Source: Endozoicomonas montiporae CL-33 (GTDB lineage Bacteria; Pseudomonadota; Gammaproteobacteria; Pseudomonadales; Endozoicomonadaceae). Taken from it: a stretch of 64,000 nt of DNA. Positions 8,785 to 17,576 of the stretch are shown here, one piece after another (positions within the stretch are counted from its first letter, which is position 1; every line of letters starts with the position of its first letter). Made by a program: the position numbers and the translations under genes. The DNA lies in contig NZ_CP013251.1 of assembly GCF_001583435.1 (NCBI RefSeq), positions 2,927,215 through 2,991,214 of the forward strand, written 5' to 3'. The notes under the pieces are model-generated. The model saw nothing but the letters and a program-made list of their open reading frames with translations, was not told the origin of the DNA and ran no database searches.

Positions 8785-9639
8785 GGTAGTGGGCCAGAAC
8801 TGTTATATCGCGTGAATATTGACCCCAAACTCAACTTTATTAATCAATAATCCAATAACAATATCGTGCATCTTTTCGAGCTTTGAAAAACAAATTGTCT
8901 TTCTGGCCAACCGTTTAATCCAAGTCCGAAAATTAAGGTTTTTACGCTCTATCTTCTGAGTGTTTGCTTTACCAATAATATGCATGTTTTCATCAAGGTG
9001 TCGCTCATAGGCTCCCCAATCATCGGTGTAAAATTTATTAATACCAAATGGCTTCAGAAGTGTTTTGAGTTCTTTAAAAACTTCATCTTTCCGTTTTCCG
9101 AAAACATAAGCAAGCACGGTATTTGTAGCGTGATCAACAGCATACCAAAGCCAGCGTTGGTTCGATTTATCATGAACATACGACCACTGCTCATCTAGCT
9201 CAGCCTCTTGGCAGACAAGCCCTACATGAATAATTGCATCTGACTTGAGATCAATAGTTTGAATATTTGGGTTGACCTTTACCAGACCGCTTTCTTTTTT
9301 TTAAGAGTCTTTATTACTGTTGTCTTGCTTATTCCGAGTACTTTACTTGTATCCCTGATTCCGCTGCCATTTATTGCCATATCGATGATTTTTTCTTTAA
9401 CGCCAGGCTCACAGGCCTTGTAGCGATATTCAAGCATGAAGGTTTTGATTTCACATTTGTCATTACAGCAATAGTATCGTGGAACATCATGAGTGCTGTA
9501 TCCGAAAGGCCGAACTTGGTTACTGCCACATGTTGTACAGAGGACTTGCGTAAGGCACATTTTTAAACCGCATTTTTCAAAGTTGCCGAATGTCGTATTT
9601 TAGCAGACAGGGCTAGAATCACAGAACTGTGCCACTACC
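8785..9639 (-). mobile_element. IS1-family insertion sequence, copy A
   Basis: The 855-bp element is bounded by GGTAGTGG(G/C)... inverted ends (8785 onward; ending 9639). A perfect 8-bp target duplication AAATACGA flanks it at 8777-8784 and 9640-9647. It has the same length as the copy at 32228-33082, and the transposase proteins are identical. It was inserted into the last codons of the DUF1329 gene. Confidence 0.95.
8803..9560 (-). CDS. insAB: IS1-family transposase InsAB' (by -1 frameshift)
   Basis: InsA (9279-9560, 93 residues) has a zinc-finger-like start (C-x-x-C in CTTCG, then YYCCNDKC) and a helix-turn-helix near SGIRDTSKVLGISKTTVIKTL. The second frame carries the DDE catalytic domain (DEQWSYVHDK, TDDWGAYERH, GKANTQKIERKNL). 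The frames join by a -1 shift on the A9-G run in CTAAAAAAAAAGAAA, as in classical IS1 (A6C), giving about 252 residues. InsA alone would be the repressor. The copy is intact. Confidence 0.93.
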
Positions 9640-10973
9640 AAATACGACAGACTCTTTGGCTTCTGGTTATACTTCCTCGGCTTATTAAAATTAGTTACCC
9701 CGTCAGCAAAGTATTCTCTGGTGACCAGATCAAGGTAGATCGACGTCCTTGAATAGATTCCACCGACATCATATTGGTTAATCGAATTCAGCATTGTCGT
9801 ACGCCACAATTTGTTGCGGTTGTCGTATTGATCGACCAGTACCGGCAGCCAGCTGTCTTCGTCCAAAAACAGTTCTCTGGTTTTATAAATATTACGAACG
9901 CCTTTTTTCAACTCTGCCCTGAGTACCCAGACCCGATGCAGCTCATAACGCATAAATTCAGGATTAGGGTGTCCGGCAGGCAATAGCGTTTTGGCATTGG
10001 CATCATTATTTTCAAAACGGTAGGCATTATAGGGAATCAGCATCTCCTTCTTGCCAACCAGAGTCCAGTTATAACGATCCGGTGCGCCATTAAAACCATA
10101 AGATTCGTCAGTGGTTCGCCAGTTTCCTAATCCCTGAGGAGAGTCGTAAGCAATCGTGGGCGCACGCCTTACACGACGAACTCCCGGTGAATAGTTCCAT
10201 GCCGCCCGAGGCTGCTCTTTCGGGTTAATAAACTCATGCACAACATAACTTTTGCCTTTATCCCGGTTGGGCGCATGGGTCTCAATCAAAGTACCCAGCC
10301 TGGGCATTTTCTGATCCTGAAATTCTTCGATGGTCAGATTCGGATCGAAATAAGGCGCATAACGCAAGGTAGTGGTTTCACCGACCTGATGGCTGCCGTT
10401 GCGATAAACCAGAACCTGACGTTCTGTGACTAATGATGAAAGAAGCCCTCTGGACAAAGTGGCATTCCAGACGGCCTCGCTGCCATTTTCAGGGATGGGA
10501 AAAGGTGCTCCACCAAAGGTACTGGTAACACCACTTCCGCCGTCCACCAGCTCGGCACGCACCGCATTCTTGCGGGTTTCATCCAGCATAAAATCCGGGT
10601 AACTGCCATCCCTGTGGGAAGGGTAGACATGCATCTTGAAGGTTCTGGGATAAATTTTGAACAGTTTCTGAATGCCCGGTGTCAGCAGCTCAAGGTACTG
10701 TTTATAGTTTGCCGCGGTAATTGTATACAGTGGTTTTTCATCTTTATAAGGGTCAACGTATCTGCCACCGGGACGATAATCACCAGGCGGTTCAAAATCC
10801 GGGTTCCAGGCCGGAATAGTACCCTCCGCATTACCCGCACGCTCTGCACCAAATGGTGTTAAGTCACTATCCAGCTTTGATGCTTCTTCCAAACTGACTC
10901 TGGCGGATGCCGACACCGAAATCAGTGTCAATCCGGCAATAGCAGCGACCAGCAAAGATTTTGTTATTTTCAT
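9600..10973 (-). CDS. DUF1329 secreted protein with IS-rewritten C-terminus
   Basis: The start at 10973 gives a clean signal peptide (MKITKSLLVAAIAGLTLISV...ASA); a longer in-frame start at 11021 does not. The 457-residue product has DUF1329 features: L-D-S-D-L-T-P-F-G-A-E-R-A-G-N near the mature N-terminus, then GTIPAWNP, and a long beta-rich body. DUF1329 proteins are periplasmic or outer-membrane-associated, and are often encoded with genes for uptake or breakdown of hydrophobic compounds. The final residues after S-L-S-Y (LVVAQFCDSSPVC) are read from the IS1 end. Without the element the frame would continue FSPSTLRKLGVR and stop at 8740-8742, which looks like the normal family ending. Confidence 0.85.
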   Translation of the reverse strand: MKITKSLLVAAIAGLTLISVSASARVSLEEASKLDSDLTPFGAERAGNAEGTIPAWNPDFEPPGDYRPGGRYVDPYKDEKPLYTITAANYKQYLELLTPGIQKLFKIYPRTFKMHVYPSHRDGSYPDFMLDETRKNAVRAELVDGGSGVTSTFGGAPFPIPENGSEAVWNATLSRGLLSSLVTERQVLVYRNGSHQVGETTTLRYAPYFDPNLTIEEFQDQKMPRLGTLIETHAPNRDKGKSYVVHEFINPKEQPRAAWNYSPGVRRVRRAPTIAYDSPQGLGNWRTTDESYGFNGAPDRYNWTLVGKKEMLIPYNAYRFENNDANAKTLLPAGHPNPEFMRYELHRVWVLRAELKKGVRNIYKTRELFLDEDSWLPVLVDQYDNRNKLWRTTMLNSINQYDVGGIYSRTSIYLDLVTREYFADGVTNFNKPRKYNQKPKSLSYLVVAQFCDSSPVC

Positions 10974-11007
10974 TAGTATCTCTGTGCGCCTTACATGGTA
11001 TTGGTCG

Positions 11008-12042
11008 TCAGTCAGTGGCAATCAGCTCTTTTTCCTTGCGAACTTCCGCTTTCGCTTCAGGCTGGAATTCCGCATAGAACTGCTGGAACCATCGACGATA
11101 CTGACCAATAGGTCCATCACCATCACACAGGATGGGACGATCCAGATACTTTTTATGCACCCAGATTGGAATATCCTGCTCCAGCTGATGCACGACTTCA
11201 TCTCTGAAGCCACGAGCATAGACGTTCTGAGCCTCACTCTGCCCAACAGGCAGGGTAAAGTTGAAGCGTAACTGCAGGTTCTGGTCGTCTATTGGGGTGA
11301 TCGTTGCCATCATGACAATATCAAATAACCGTGAGAATCGTTGGTAGGTCTGTCCGGGCCCAATGGAGTATGACTCCAGCTTGGCCGTTTCAAAACCACC
11401 CTTGCCATGTTCAACACTGCCGTCTTGCTGGACTTTATTGGCCTCGGAATCAAACATGGTACAACGACGATGGCCTTCCAGAGTGACTACACCATCGGGC
11501 ACCGTTGGACGACCATGAACAGTGACAAAGTGCGCCAGATCAGCGGCGTTTTCACCGGTTTCCTGAATAATGGTCGGAATGGTCCACTCGTAGGTATCCA
11601 TATCAGTCCAGCCTTCAGCCCCGATCTCGGGGATTACCTCGACCTCAAACAACGGTGCGGCATCATAGGGGTGGTACCAGGCCCAGATCATTTCGTTGCG
11701 CTCAACCACTTCGTAGTGGCGAATGCATTGCTTGTCTTTGACTTTTGGCGGTGTCCGTTTGGCATAAGGTACATCGGTACACATGCCATTACCGTCAAAC
11801 TTCCAGGCATGGAAAGGACAGCTGACACTTTCGCCCTTAACAATACCTCCATGACCCAGATGGGCACCGAGATGGGGGCAGTAGGCATCCAACATCGAAG
11901 CTTTGCCGGATTCTGTACGAAACAGCACCAGTTCCCGACCAAAATAACTGAGGGGCTTTACTTCACCTTTTTCCAGCTTGTTCGAATACTCAACGGCGTA
12001 CCAGCCATAAGGAATAGGCTTGTCGTAGCGACTCTTACTCAT
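11008..12042 (-). CDS. Rieske non-haem iron oxygenase, KshA/DAF-36-like
   Basis: This 344-residue protein has an N-terminal Rieske 2Fe-2S domain with C-P-H at 55-57 and C-P-F-H at 75-78. The catalytic domain follows, with N-A-A-D-L-A-H-F-x-x-V-H-G, which supplies the mononuclear iron histidines. The opening (YGWYAVEYS, FGRELVLFRTESGKASMLDAYCPHLGAHLGHGG) and the PTIIQETGENAADLAHF block resemble 3-ketosteroid 9alpha-hydroxylase oxygenases and cholesterol 7-desaturases, so a steroid or other lipophilic ring substrate is plausible. A GTG at 12045 directly precedes the chosen ATG; AGAGGA lies upstream. It lies between the P450 gene (29-base gap) and the DUF1329 gene (34-base gap). No dedicated reductase or ferredoxin gene is nearby. 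Confidence 0.85.
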   Translation of the reverse strand: MSKSRYDKPIPYGWYAVEYSNKLEKGEVKPLSYFGRELVLFRTESGKASMLDAYCPHLGAHLGHGGIVKGESVSCPFHAWKFDGNGMCTDVPYAKRTPPKVKDKQCIRHYEVVERNEMIWAWYHPYDAAPLFEVEVIPEIGAEGWTDMDTYEWTIPTIIQETGENAADLAHFVTVHGRPTVPDGVVTLEGHRRCTMFDSEANKVQQDGSVEHGKGGFETAKLESYSIGPGQTYQRFSRLFDIVMMATITPIDDQNLQLRFNFTLPVGQSEAQNVYARGFRDEVVHQLEQDIPIWVHKKYLDRPILCDGDGPIGQYRRWFQQFYAEFQPEAKAEVRKEKELIATD

Positions 12043-12071
12043 CACTGTATCCTCTGTTGTTCTGCTTCTGG

Positions 12072-13334
12072 TCAGCGATTGTTGTTGGTTTTCAGCATCA
12101 GCTTTTTAAAGGTGACAGCGTTATGGTCTTCCAGGCTGCGCTCCGGCTCACCGTCCAACTCAAGGTTCGGGAACTGCTTGAATAATTCAGTCATGGTCAG
12201 ATACAGCTGACTTTTCGCCAGCGAGGCACCAATGCAGAAACGGGGGCCATAACCAAACAGCACGTCCGGATCGAATACCCTTTCAACATTGAACGTATCC
12301 GGGTCTTCGTAATAATCAGGGTCACGGTCTTTCAGGTGTGGCATTAGCAAAATCATCTGGCCTTTCTTCACCTGTTGCCCCAGTAACTCCATGTCTTCTG
12401 GTGCGTAACGGGCAAAGCCCATCTTGGATTTGCACGACCAACGCATGATTTCACTGAAGGCATTACGAAATGCTTTTAATGACGACAATGCCGTATCAAT
12501 CTGGTCTTTATGCTTCAGCAGGCTGTAGGCAGTCCATTGTTGTCCGACCAGTGTCGTGTCTGCTCCCGCACCAATGAGTGCCAGAATCAGCGTGATAACA
12601 TCCCATTCTTCGAAGTCTTCATGCTTCTTCTCTGCCTCAAGCAATACACTCAGGAAGTCATTTTCCAACGGTTGGTCACGACGCTCTGCCATGACCAGCT
12701 TGAGAATATCGATAGCCCGGCTACTGGCCTGACGTGCCGCTTCACGACGTTCGGGAGTCAGAGTCGGGTTCCATGCCTCGGTGAATTTCATAATCACCGG
12801 CTTCATTTCTTCCCAGTACTGTTCAGGCACACCGACCATCCGGGTGATGGATATAAACGGTATGTGCTGGGCAATCTCTTCAATGAAATCAAAGCTTTCG
12901 CGGTCTTTCAGATTGGCAATCAGCTTTTTGATATCCGGTTCAATCCGGCGCTGAATTTCATCCACAACATTGCGTGAGAAAGCGGGTGAAGCAATCTTAC
13001 GGATAAGCCGGTGGTGTGTAGGGTCGGCCAGCAGACTGTGACCAATCATGGCCGTTTCAAAATTGCTCCATTCTTCTTTCGGCGGCACTTCAGGAGCGTA
13101 CTGCCAGTCGTATAAATCAGACGACAGGTATTCCCGCTTCCAGCAGTCCATGATGTCGTCCATGCGGGTCATAATCCACGCTTGCCAGGGTGGAAACCAT
13201 ACCAGACGACCACGTTCTGCTAATGCCAGACACTGGGGCACCGGGTTAACGCTGTAATCCAGAGAATTCGGGCGAAATACCTGTTCAATAGGGGCATCTT
13301 TCAGTGAAGAAAGCACTTGAGCTTCCTGAGTCAT
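12072..13334 (-). CDS. Cytochrome P450
   Basis: The ATG at 13334 has AGGAGA 6 bases upstream; an earlier in-frame start at 13367 does not. The 420-residue soluble P450 has the I-helix oxygen-activation motif A-G-A-D-T-T (about 249-254), the K-helix E-x-x-R (EIMR), and the haem loop F-G-Y-G-P-R-F-C-I-G with the thiolate Cys at about residue 367. Length and lack of a membrane anchor fit bacterial class I P450s, which need ferredoxin partners; none is encoded beside it. It is the first gene of the P450, Rieske, DUF1329 transcription unit and is divergent from the SDR gene. The substrate is unknown. Confidence 0.92.
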   Translation of the reverse strand: MTQEAQVLSSLKDAPIEQVFRPNSLDYSVNPVPQCLALAERGRLVWFPPWQAWIMTRMDDIMDCWKREYLSSDLYDWQYAPEVPPKEEWSNFETAMIGHSLLADPTHHRLIRKIASPAFSRNVVDEIQRRIEPDIKKLIANLKDRESFDFIEEIAQHIPFISITRMVGVPEQYWEEMKPVIMKFTEAWNPTLTPERREAARQASSRAIDILKLVMAERRDQPLENDFLSVLLEAEKKHEDFEEWDVITLILALIGAGADTTLVGQQWTAYSLLKHKDQIDTALSSLKAFRNAFSEIMRWSCKSKMGFARYAPEDMELLGQQVKKGQMILLMPHLKDRDPDYYEDPDTFNVERVFDPDVLFGYGPRFCIGASLAKSQLYLTMTELFKQFPNLELDGEPERSLEDHNAVTFKKLMLKTNNNR

Positions 13335-13478
13335 GAATTGTCTCCTGCTGTTCTTATTGTTGAGCACCGACTGCAGTGCTGTGCAGGCTAATCAGGGTTG
13401 GCATCCTGCGTTTTTCTTCCTTAACTGTTCACAAATACTGTGACGGATTGCCATGTTTACACTTGCGTTGAAAAATAT

Positions 13479-13506
13479 ACATTGAGTATACCTTTACAAT
13501 CAATGT
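13479..13506. promoter_or_regulatory. Inverted repeat in the divergent P450/SDR promoter region
   Basis: ACATTGA (13479-13485) and TCAATGT (13500-13506) are perfect complements 14 bases apart, with TATAC/GTATA nested partly inside. It lies in the 280-base gap between the divergent P450 and SDR genes, a good place for a shared operator. The regulator is unknown. Confidence 0.45.
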
Positions 13507-13614
13507 CTTTTTTTGCTTAATGTCCACAGCGTTTTGAACAGACTTTTTCAAACCGCTGGCGACAACCAATAAAACAGACAATAAAGGTCGCAGAACTCAA
13601 CCTGGAGTTAAGCA

Positions 13615-14493
13615 ATGCAAGATTTTAATAATAAAGTTGCAGTCGTGACTGGCGGAGCCAGTGGCGTAGGTAAGGCCATTTCGAAATTGCTGGCATCACT
13701 GGGTGCCAAAGTGGTGGTATCCGATATTGAAGCTAAAGCACTGGATGCAGCTGTGGCCGGTATCGTTGAGAAAGGCGGTGAAGCCATTGCCTGTCAGGCA
13801 GACGTCACCAGTCCTGAGTCTATGCAGAATCTGGTTGACACTTCTGTAAAACAGTACGGCGAAATCCATCTGGTCTTTGCCAATGCAGGTGTCGGCACCG
13901 GTGAAGGCGGCCCAATGTGGGAATACAGCCTGAATGACTGGGAATGGGGTTTTAACGTCAACACCTGGGGGCTGATTCACTCAATCAACGCCTTTATCCC
14001 CTTGCTGGTTAAGCAAAATAAAGAAGCTCATTTTATTGTGACCGGTTCTGGTAATGGCGCTTTTGTTATGATGCCGAACACACCCATTTATACCGCCAGC
14101 AAAGCTGCGGTGCAGGCCATCACAGAAAACCTCCACTATCAGCTTCAGGGTGCGCAGTCTCCGGTTAAGGTTAACGCCCTGTTCCCCGGACCACACGTGG
14201 TTAACTCCGGTATTTTCAACTCAGAACGCAACCGTCCAGAAGATCTGCCGGTAGACCCCAAAAAACAGGACTCCGGCATTCATTCTGTGGAAGATATGCG
14301 CAACATTATGGCGCAGTACGGTCAGAAACTGGAAACCACCGAGCCTGAAGAAGTCGCTCAGCACGCCATTGATGGCATCAAGGCCGACAAGTTCTGGATC
14401 TGCCCGAGAACTGAAAAATCAACACTGGCCTTTAAAGCACGCGTTGAAAGTATTCTGACCGGTGAAACCCCAACACCACCAAACGTTCTCTGA
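13615..14493 (+). CDS. Short-chain dehydrogenase/reductase
   Basis: This 292-residue classical SDR has the nucleotide fold T-G-G-A-S-G-V-G (about 12-19), an Asp at the end of beta-2 (VSDIEA) suggesting NAD(H) preference, N-A-G (about 90-92), a catalytic Ser near 145 (TGSGNG), and Y159-T-A-S-K163. It carries about 40 more residues than a minimal SDR, at the C-terminus. It should oxidise or reduce a hydroxy/keto group, fitting a role after the oxygenases encoded divergently. The ribosome site is CTGGAG, about 8 bases upstream. A strong hairpin follows the gene. Confidence 0.88.
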   Translation: MQDFNNKVAVVTGGASGVGKAISKLLASLGAKVVVSDIEAKALDAAVAGIVEKGGEAIACQADVTSPESMQNLVDTSVKQYGEIHLVFANAGVGTGEGGPMWEYSLNDWEWGFNVNTWGLIHSINAFIPLLVKQNKEAHFIVTGSGNGAFVMMPNTPIYTASKAAVQAITENLHYQLQGAQSPVKVNALFPGPHVVNSGIFNSERNRPEDLPVDPKKQDSGIHSVEDMRNIMAQYGQKLETTEPEEVAQHAIDGIKADKFWICPRTEKSTLAFKARVESILTGETPTPPNVL

Positions 14494-14519
14494 CGTTTAA
14501 TTAATAACCGCAGACCTTA

Positions 14520-14546
14520 CAGGCCAGATGTTACACCTCTGGCCTG
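14520..14546 (+). terminator. Hairpin between SDR and ADC-like genes
   Basis: CAGGCCAGA and TCTGGCCTG form a perfect 9-bp stem around a 9-base loop, followed by an AT-rich stretch without a long T-run. It may attenuate rather than stop read-through into the downstream gene, whose start lies 32 bases further on. Confidence 0.55.
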
Positions 14547-14578
14547 ATTTACAAATATATTAAAAAAGAGGATAAGCC

Positions 14579-15343
14579 ATGAGCAACGTTCCTCAGAGTA
14601 ACCCCGGTGAAATACTGAACTGGCCCATGCTGAAAATTCAGTACCAGACCACACCGGAAGCCATTGCCAAGCTGCTACCACCCGGCATTGATGCCGGTCA
14701 GTCCCCTACCGTTTATCTGACTGTTTACAACTTCCCTATCCTCAACGAGCCCGAGTACGGTGTCGTGGTCAGCGTAGCTGCCAACTGCGATGGTGTTGAA
14801 GGCGAGTACACGCTGCTGGTAGGTATTGATCAGGAAGCACCGGTGATTCGCTGCCAGGAACGCTGGGGGCAACCCAAGTATGTCGCACAGGTTGAGTATT
14901 ACCGAATGATCGACAAGGTCGCCGCAAAAGCGACACACGCCGGATATACCTTTCTGGAATTCGAAGGCAAAATCACCGGACCGGACGACAATCTGGAAGG
15001 ATTTGACACCAATGAATTCTGGACCAAGTATTCCCGCTCCTTTGATATGAGTGAAGGCAAATACGACCTTCCTCCCAGAGTGATCCGGGTGCACAGTCAA
15101 TACGGTACGGCCTACAAGGAAAAGGTCGAAGGCACATTAACCCTGCGCGAAAGCCCGTGGGATCCCATTGCCACTCTGCTACCAGTGACATCCAAGCCCG
15201 AAGCCCATCTCTGGACGCCGATCTTTAAAGGCCGTCAGTATCTTGAACACAAACATCTGGACGGTGCAGCCTTCTGGCCTTACTCCGAAACGATCAGCGG
15301 TTCCCGCTGGCCGGGTGAAGGTGGCGGGCCGTTAAAGAGCTGA
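14579..15343 (+). CDS. Acetoacetate decarboxylase-like protein
   Basis: The 254-residue protein has the acetoacetate-decarboxylase superfamily layout: LLPPGIDAGQ-like N-terminal region, YTLLVGIDQEAPVIRCQERWGQPKYVA (about 80-106, discontinuous naming) with a Lys in W-G-Q-P-K placed where the Schiff-base Lys of the family sits, and a C-terminal beta barrel. Family members decarboxylate or hydrolyse small beta-keto acids, or act on enols. In this cluster a role in processing a degradation product is a guess. It is preceded by AAGAGGA and follows the SDR gene on the same strand. Confidence 0.75.
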   Translation: MSNVPQSNPGEILNWPMLKIQYQTTPEAIAKLLPPGIDAGQSPTVYLTVYNFPILNEPEYGVVVSVAANCDGVEGEYTLLVGIDQEAPVIRCQERWGQPKYVAQVEYYRMIDKVAAKATHAGYTFLEFEGKITGPDDNLEGFDTNEFWTKYSRSFDMSEGKYDLPPRVIRVHSQYGTAYKEKVEGTLTLRESPWDPIATLLPVTSKPEAHLWTPIFKGRQYLEHKHLDGAAFWPYSETISGSRWPGEGGGPLKS

Positions 15344-15516
15344 GTCAGACACGATAAATAATCCAGAACTTTTCTGACAATACTCCCCTTGTCCGGGCTG
15401 GCTTAACAACCTCCCGGACTATTGACCCAGCTCAGAACACTATTTAGCCGACTATGTTCAGATAGTGGCAGCCTCTTTTGTTAATTTGCCCGTCAACATC
15501 ATCACAGCTAACGGCT

Positions 15517-17409
15517 ATGCAAAGCATAACAACGACAATTGCGCATCATCTTGCCGAGATCATTGACGATATGAATCGCTGGCAGGACAGTCATCAACTG
15601 CAGATTGAACAGGTGGCCACAAGCAACCAGGCCAGTGCCCGTAATCTGGTTGATTATCTGGGCTTTCGTTCGCAGGATCGCACCCGCCTGCAAGCAGAAC
15701 TCAGCGCTATCGGTCTCAGTTCACTTGGGCGCTCAGAAGCAGCCATACGGGCGCAGATTAACCGCATCAGCGACATCATTGAAGGGCTTCAGGGTGACCA
15801 GAAAGCCGTTGAACGGCTCAATACACGACCACCACAGGATAAAGGCAGCAATAAACTTCGCAGAAAAAGTGAAGAACTGTTTGGCCCTTGTTCGAATCAG
15901 CGCAACACACGCATCATGGTCACAATGCCGGGCAGTGCGGCATCCAGCCCTGAAATCATCAGCCAGTTTCTGCAATCCGGCATGAACGTAGCACGCATCA
16001 ACTGCGCCCACGACAACCCGGATATCTGGCGCAGTATTGCCATGCATATCCGTCGCCTGAGCAAAGAACTGGATCAGCCCTGTAAAATCATGATGGACCT
16101 AGCGGGCCCCAAACCAAGAACCGGACCCATGCCTGCCGGTGCACAGGTCGTTAAAGTCCGACCACATAAAGACACCCGTGGCCGAAGCATAAAGCCTGCA
16201 AAAATTGTTTTTTACAGTCACGTGATGAATATTCCGCCTTCGTTTCCGGATGCGGTATCGATCCCGTTACTGTGTGATTCCTTCAACAACCTGCCTCCGA
16301 TTAAAGGTGTTAAACTGTACGACACACGGGATAAAAGCAGAAAGCTTGACATCATTGAGCAGACGACAAACTACATCATTGCCATCTGCAACAACAGTGT
16401 TGTGTTTGAAACCGCTCAGATTGTCTACTTCAAATCAGCATCCAACCTGCTGCCCATCACCGTGGCTCCCCTTCCTGCCATGGAAAATTTTATTTACCTG
16501 CAGGAAGGCGATCCGCTGTTTCTGACCGGCGATAACCGAACCGCATCGCCAGCCACCTGCAATGATGCCGGTGACGTATTGGTGCCAGCCACCATTAGCT
16601 GCGCGGTCAAAGAAGTCATTGAAGCTGCACAGACCGGACATCAGATCAAAATGGATGATGGCAAGTTTACAGCGGTTGTTGAACAGACATTCCCGGACAA
16701 ACTGAAGCTAAAAATCACCGAAGCTCCGCCACTGGGTGCCAAACTGAAAACCGAAAAGGGGCTGAACTTTCCTGACACGGAGCTGCCTGTCAACGGGCTC
16801 ACCAGTAAAGACATCAACGATCTGGAGACCATTTCCGACATTGCCGATATTGTGGCGCTCAGCTTTGTAAACCGGGTCAATGATATTGAACAGCTGCAAC
16901 AACAACTGCAAAAGCCCGGGCACAAGCATCTTGGTATTATTCTCAAAATCGAAACCCGCCGGGCTTTTGAGCACCTGCCCGAGCTGTTGCTGAGCGTTAT
17001 GCAGTCCGAACATGTGGGCGTTATGATTGCCCGGGGAGACCTGGGCGTTGAAGTCGGCTGGCGCCATATGGCCGAGCTGCAGGAAGAAATTCTCTGGCTC
17101 TGTGCCGCCGCGCATATTCCTTCCATCTGGGCAACACAGGTGTTGGAAAAACTCGCCAAACAAGGTCGGCCTTCCAGAGCGGAAATCACCGACGCTGCCA
17201 TGGCCCAGAGGGCAGAGTGTGTCATGCTCAACAAAGGGCCATACATTCACAAGGCGGTACGCATGCTGAACCGGATTATCCGCACTATGGACACTCAGCA
17301 ATACAAAAAGAGCGCCAGACTGCCGAGACTCAAACTGTATACCCAGACACCGAGGGCTGGCCGCCCGACCCCGAGACCCGAACCGGAAGTCTCAGCCACA
17401 AATATGTGA
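15517..17409 (+). CDS. Pyruvate-kinase-like protein with N-terminal extension
   Basis: An N-terminal helical region of about 130 residues precedes a pyruvate-kinase barrel. Recognisable blocks are G-M-N-V-A-R-I-N-C-A-H (PK: NFSH), M-M-D-L-A-G-P-K-P-R-T-G (PK: DTKGPEIRTG), I-A-R-G-D-L-G-V-E, A-T-Q-V-L-E and E-I-T-D-A-A-M. The B domain is unusually long and the C-terminal allosteric domain is absent. The substitutions NCAH and LAGPKPRTG fall in metal/nucleotide-binding segments, so activity or specificity may differ from housekeeping PK. The ATG at 15517 is the first ATG; a TTG at 15478 would add 13 residues, and neither has a strong ribosome site. The gene stands alone. Confidence 0.75.
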   Translation: MQSITTTIAHHLAEIIDDMNRWQDSHQLQIEQVATSNQASARNLVDYLGFRSQDRTRLQAELSAIGLSSLGRSEAAIRAQINRISDIIEGLQGDQKAVERLNTRPPQDKGSNKLRRKSEELFGPCSNQRNTRIMVTMPGSAASSPEIISQFLQSGMNVARINCAHDNPDIWRSIAMHIRRLSKELDQPCKIMMDLAGPKPRTGPMPAGAQVVKVRPHKDTRGRSIKPAKIVFYSHVMNIPPSFPDAVSIPLLCDSFNNLPPIKGVKLYDTRDKSRKLDIIEQTTNYIIAICNNSVVFETAQIVYFKSASNLLPITVAPLPAMENFIYLQEGDPLFLTGDNRTASPATCNDAGDVLVPATISCAVKEVIEAAQTGHQIKMDDGKFTAVVEQTFPDKLKLKITEAPPLGAKLKTEKGLNFPDTELPVNGLTSKDINDLETISDIADIVALSFVNRVNDIEQLQQQLQKPGHKHLGIILKIETRRAFEHLPELLLSVMQSEHVGVMIARGDLGVEVGWRHMAELQEEILWLCAAAHIPSIWATQVLEKLAKQGRPSRAEITDAAMAQRAECVMLNKGPYIHKAVRMLNRIIRTMDTQQYKKSARLPRLKLYTQTPRAGRPTPRPEPEVSATNM

Positions 17410-17576
17410 AAACCACGCATTGATCTGAATCAAAAATCTCTGCATTCTGCGCAGCCGTTTTATCGCGAACCTTTTTTCTTCGCAGACGGCTGCTTCATGC
17501 GCCGAAGCCATACCGGAAACTGAACAGGCTTTTATTGCCTATAATCCATCGGCGTTATTCACCTGTAGAGACTTAC

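Noticed and set aside
15391..15419. GTCCGGG/CCCGGAC hairpin after the ADC-like gene
   Set aside because: Only 7 bp with a 15-base loop and no T-run; could be chance in a moderately GC-rich gap.
17449..17497. GCAGCCGT...ACGGCTGC inverted repeat before the Bcr/CflA gene as a terminator
   Set aside because: The loop is about 28 bases and no T-run follows; too weak to list as a feature.
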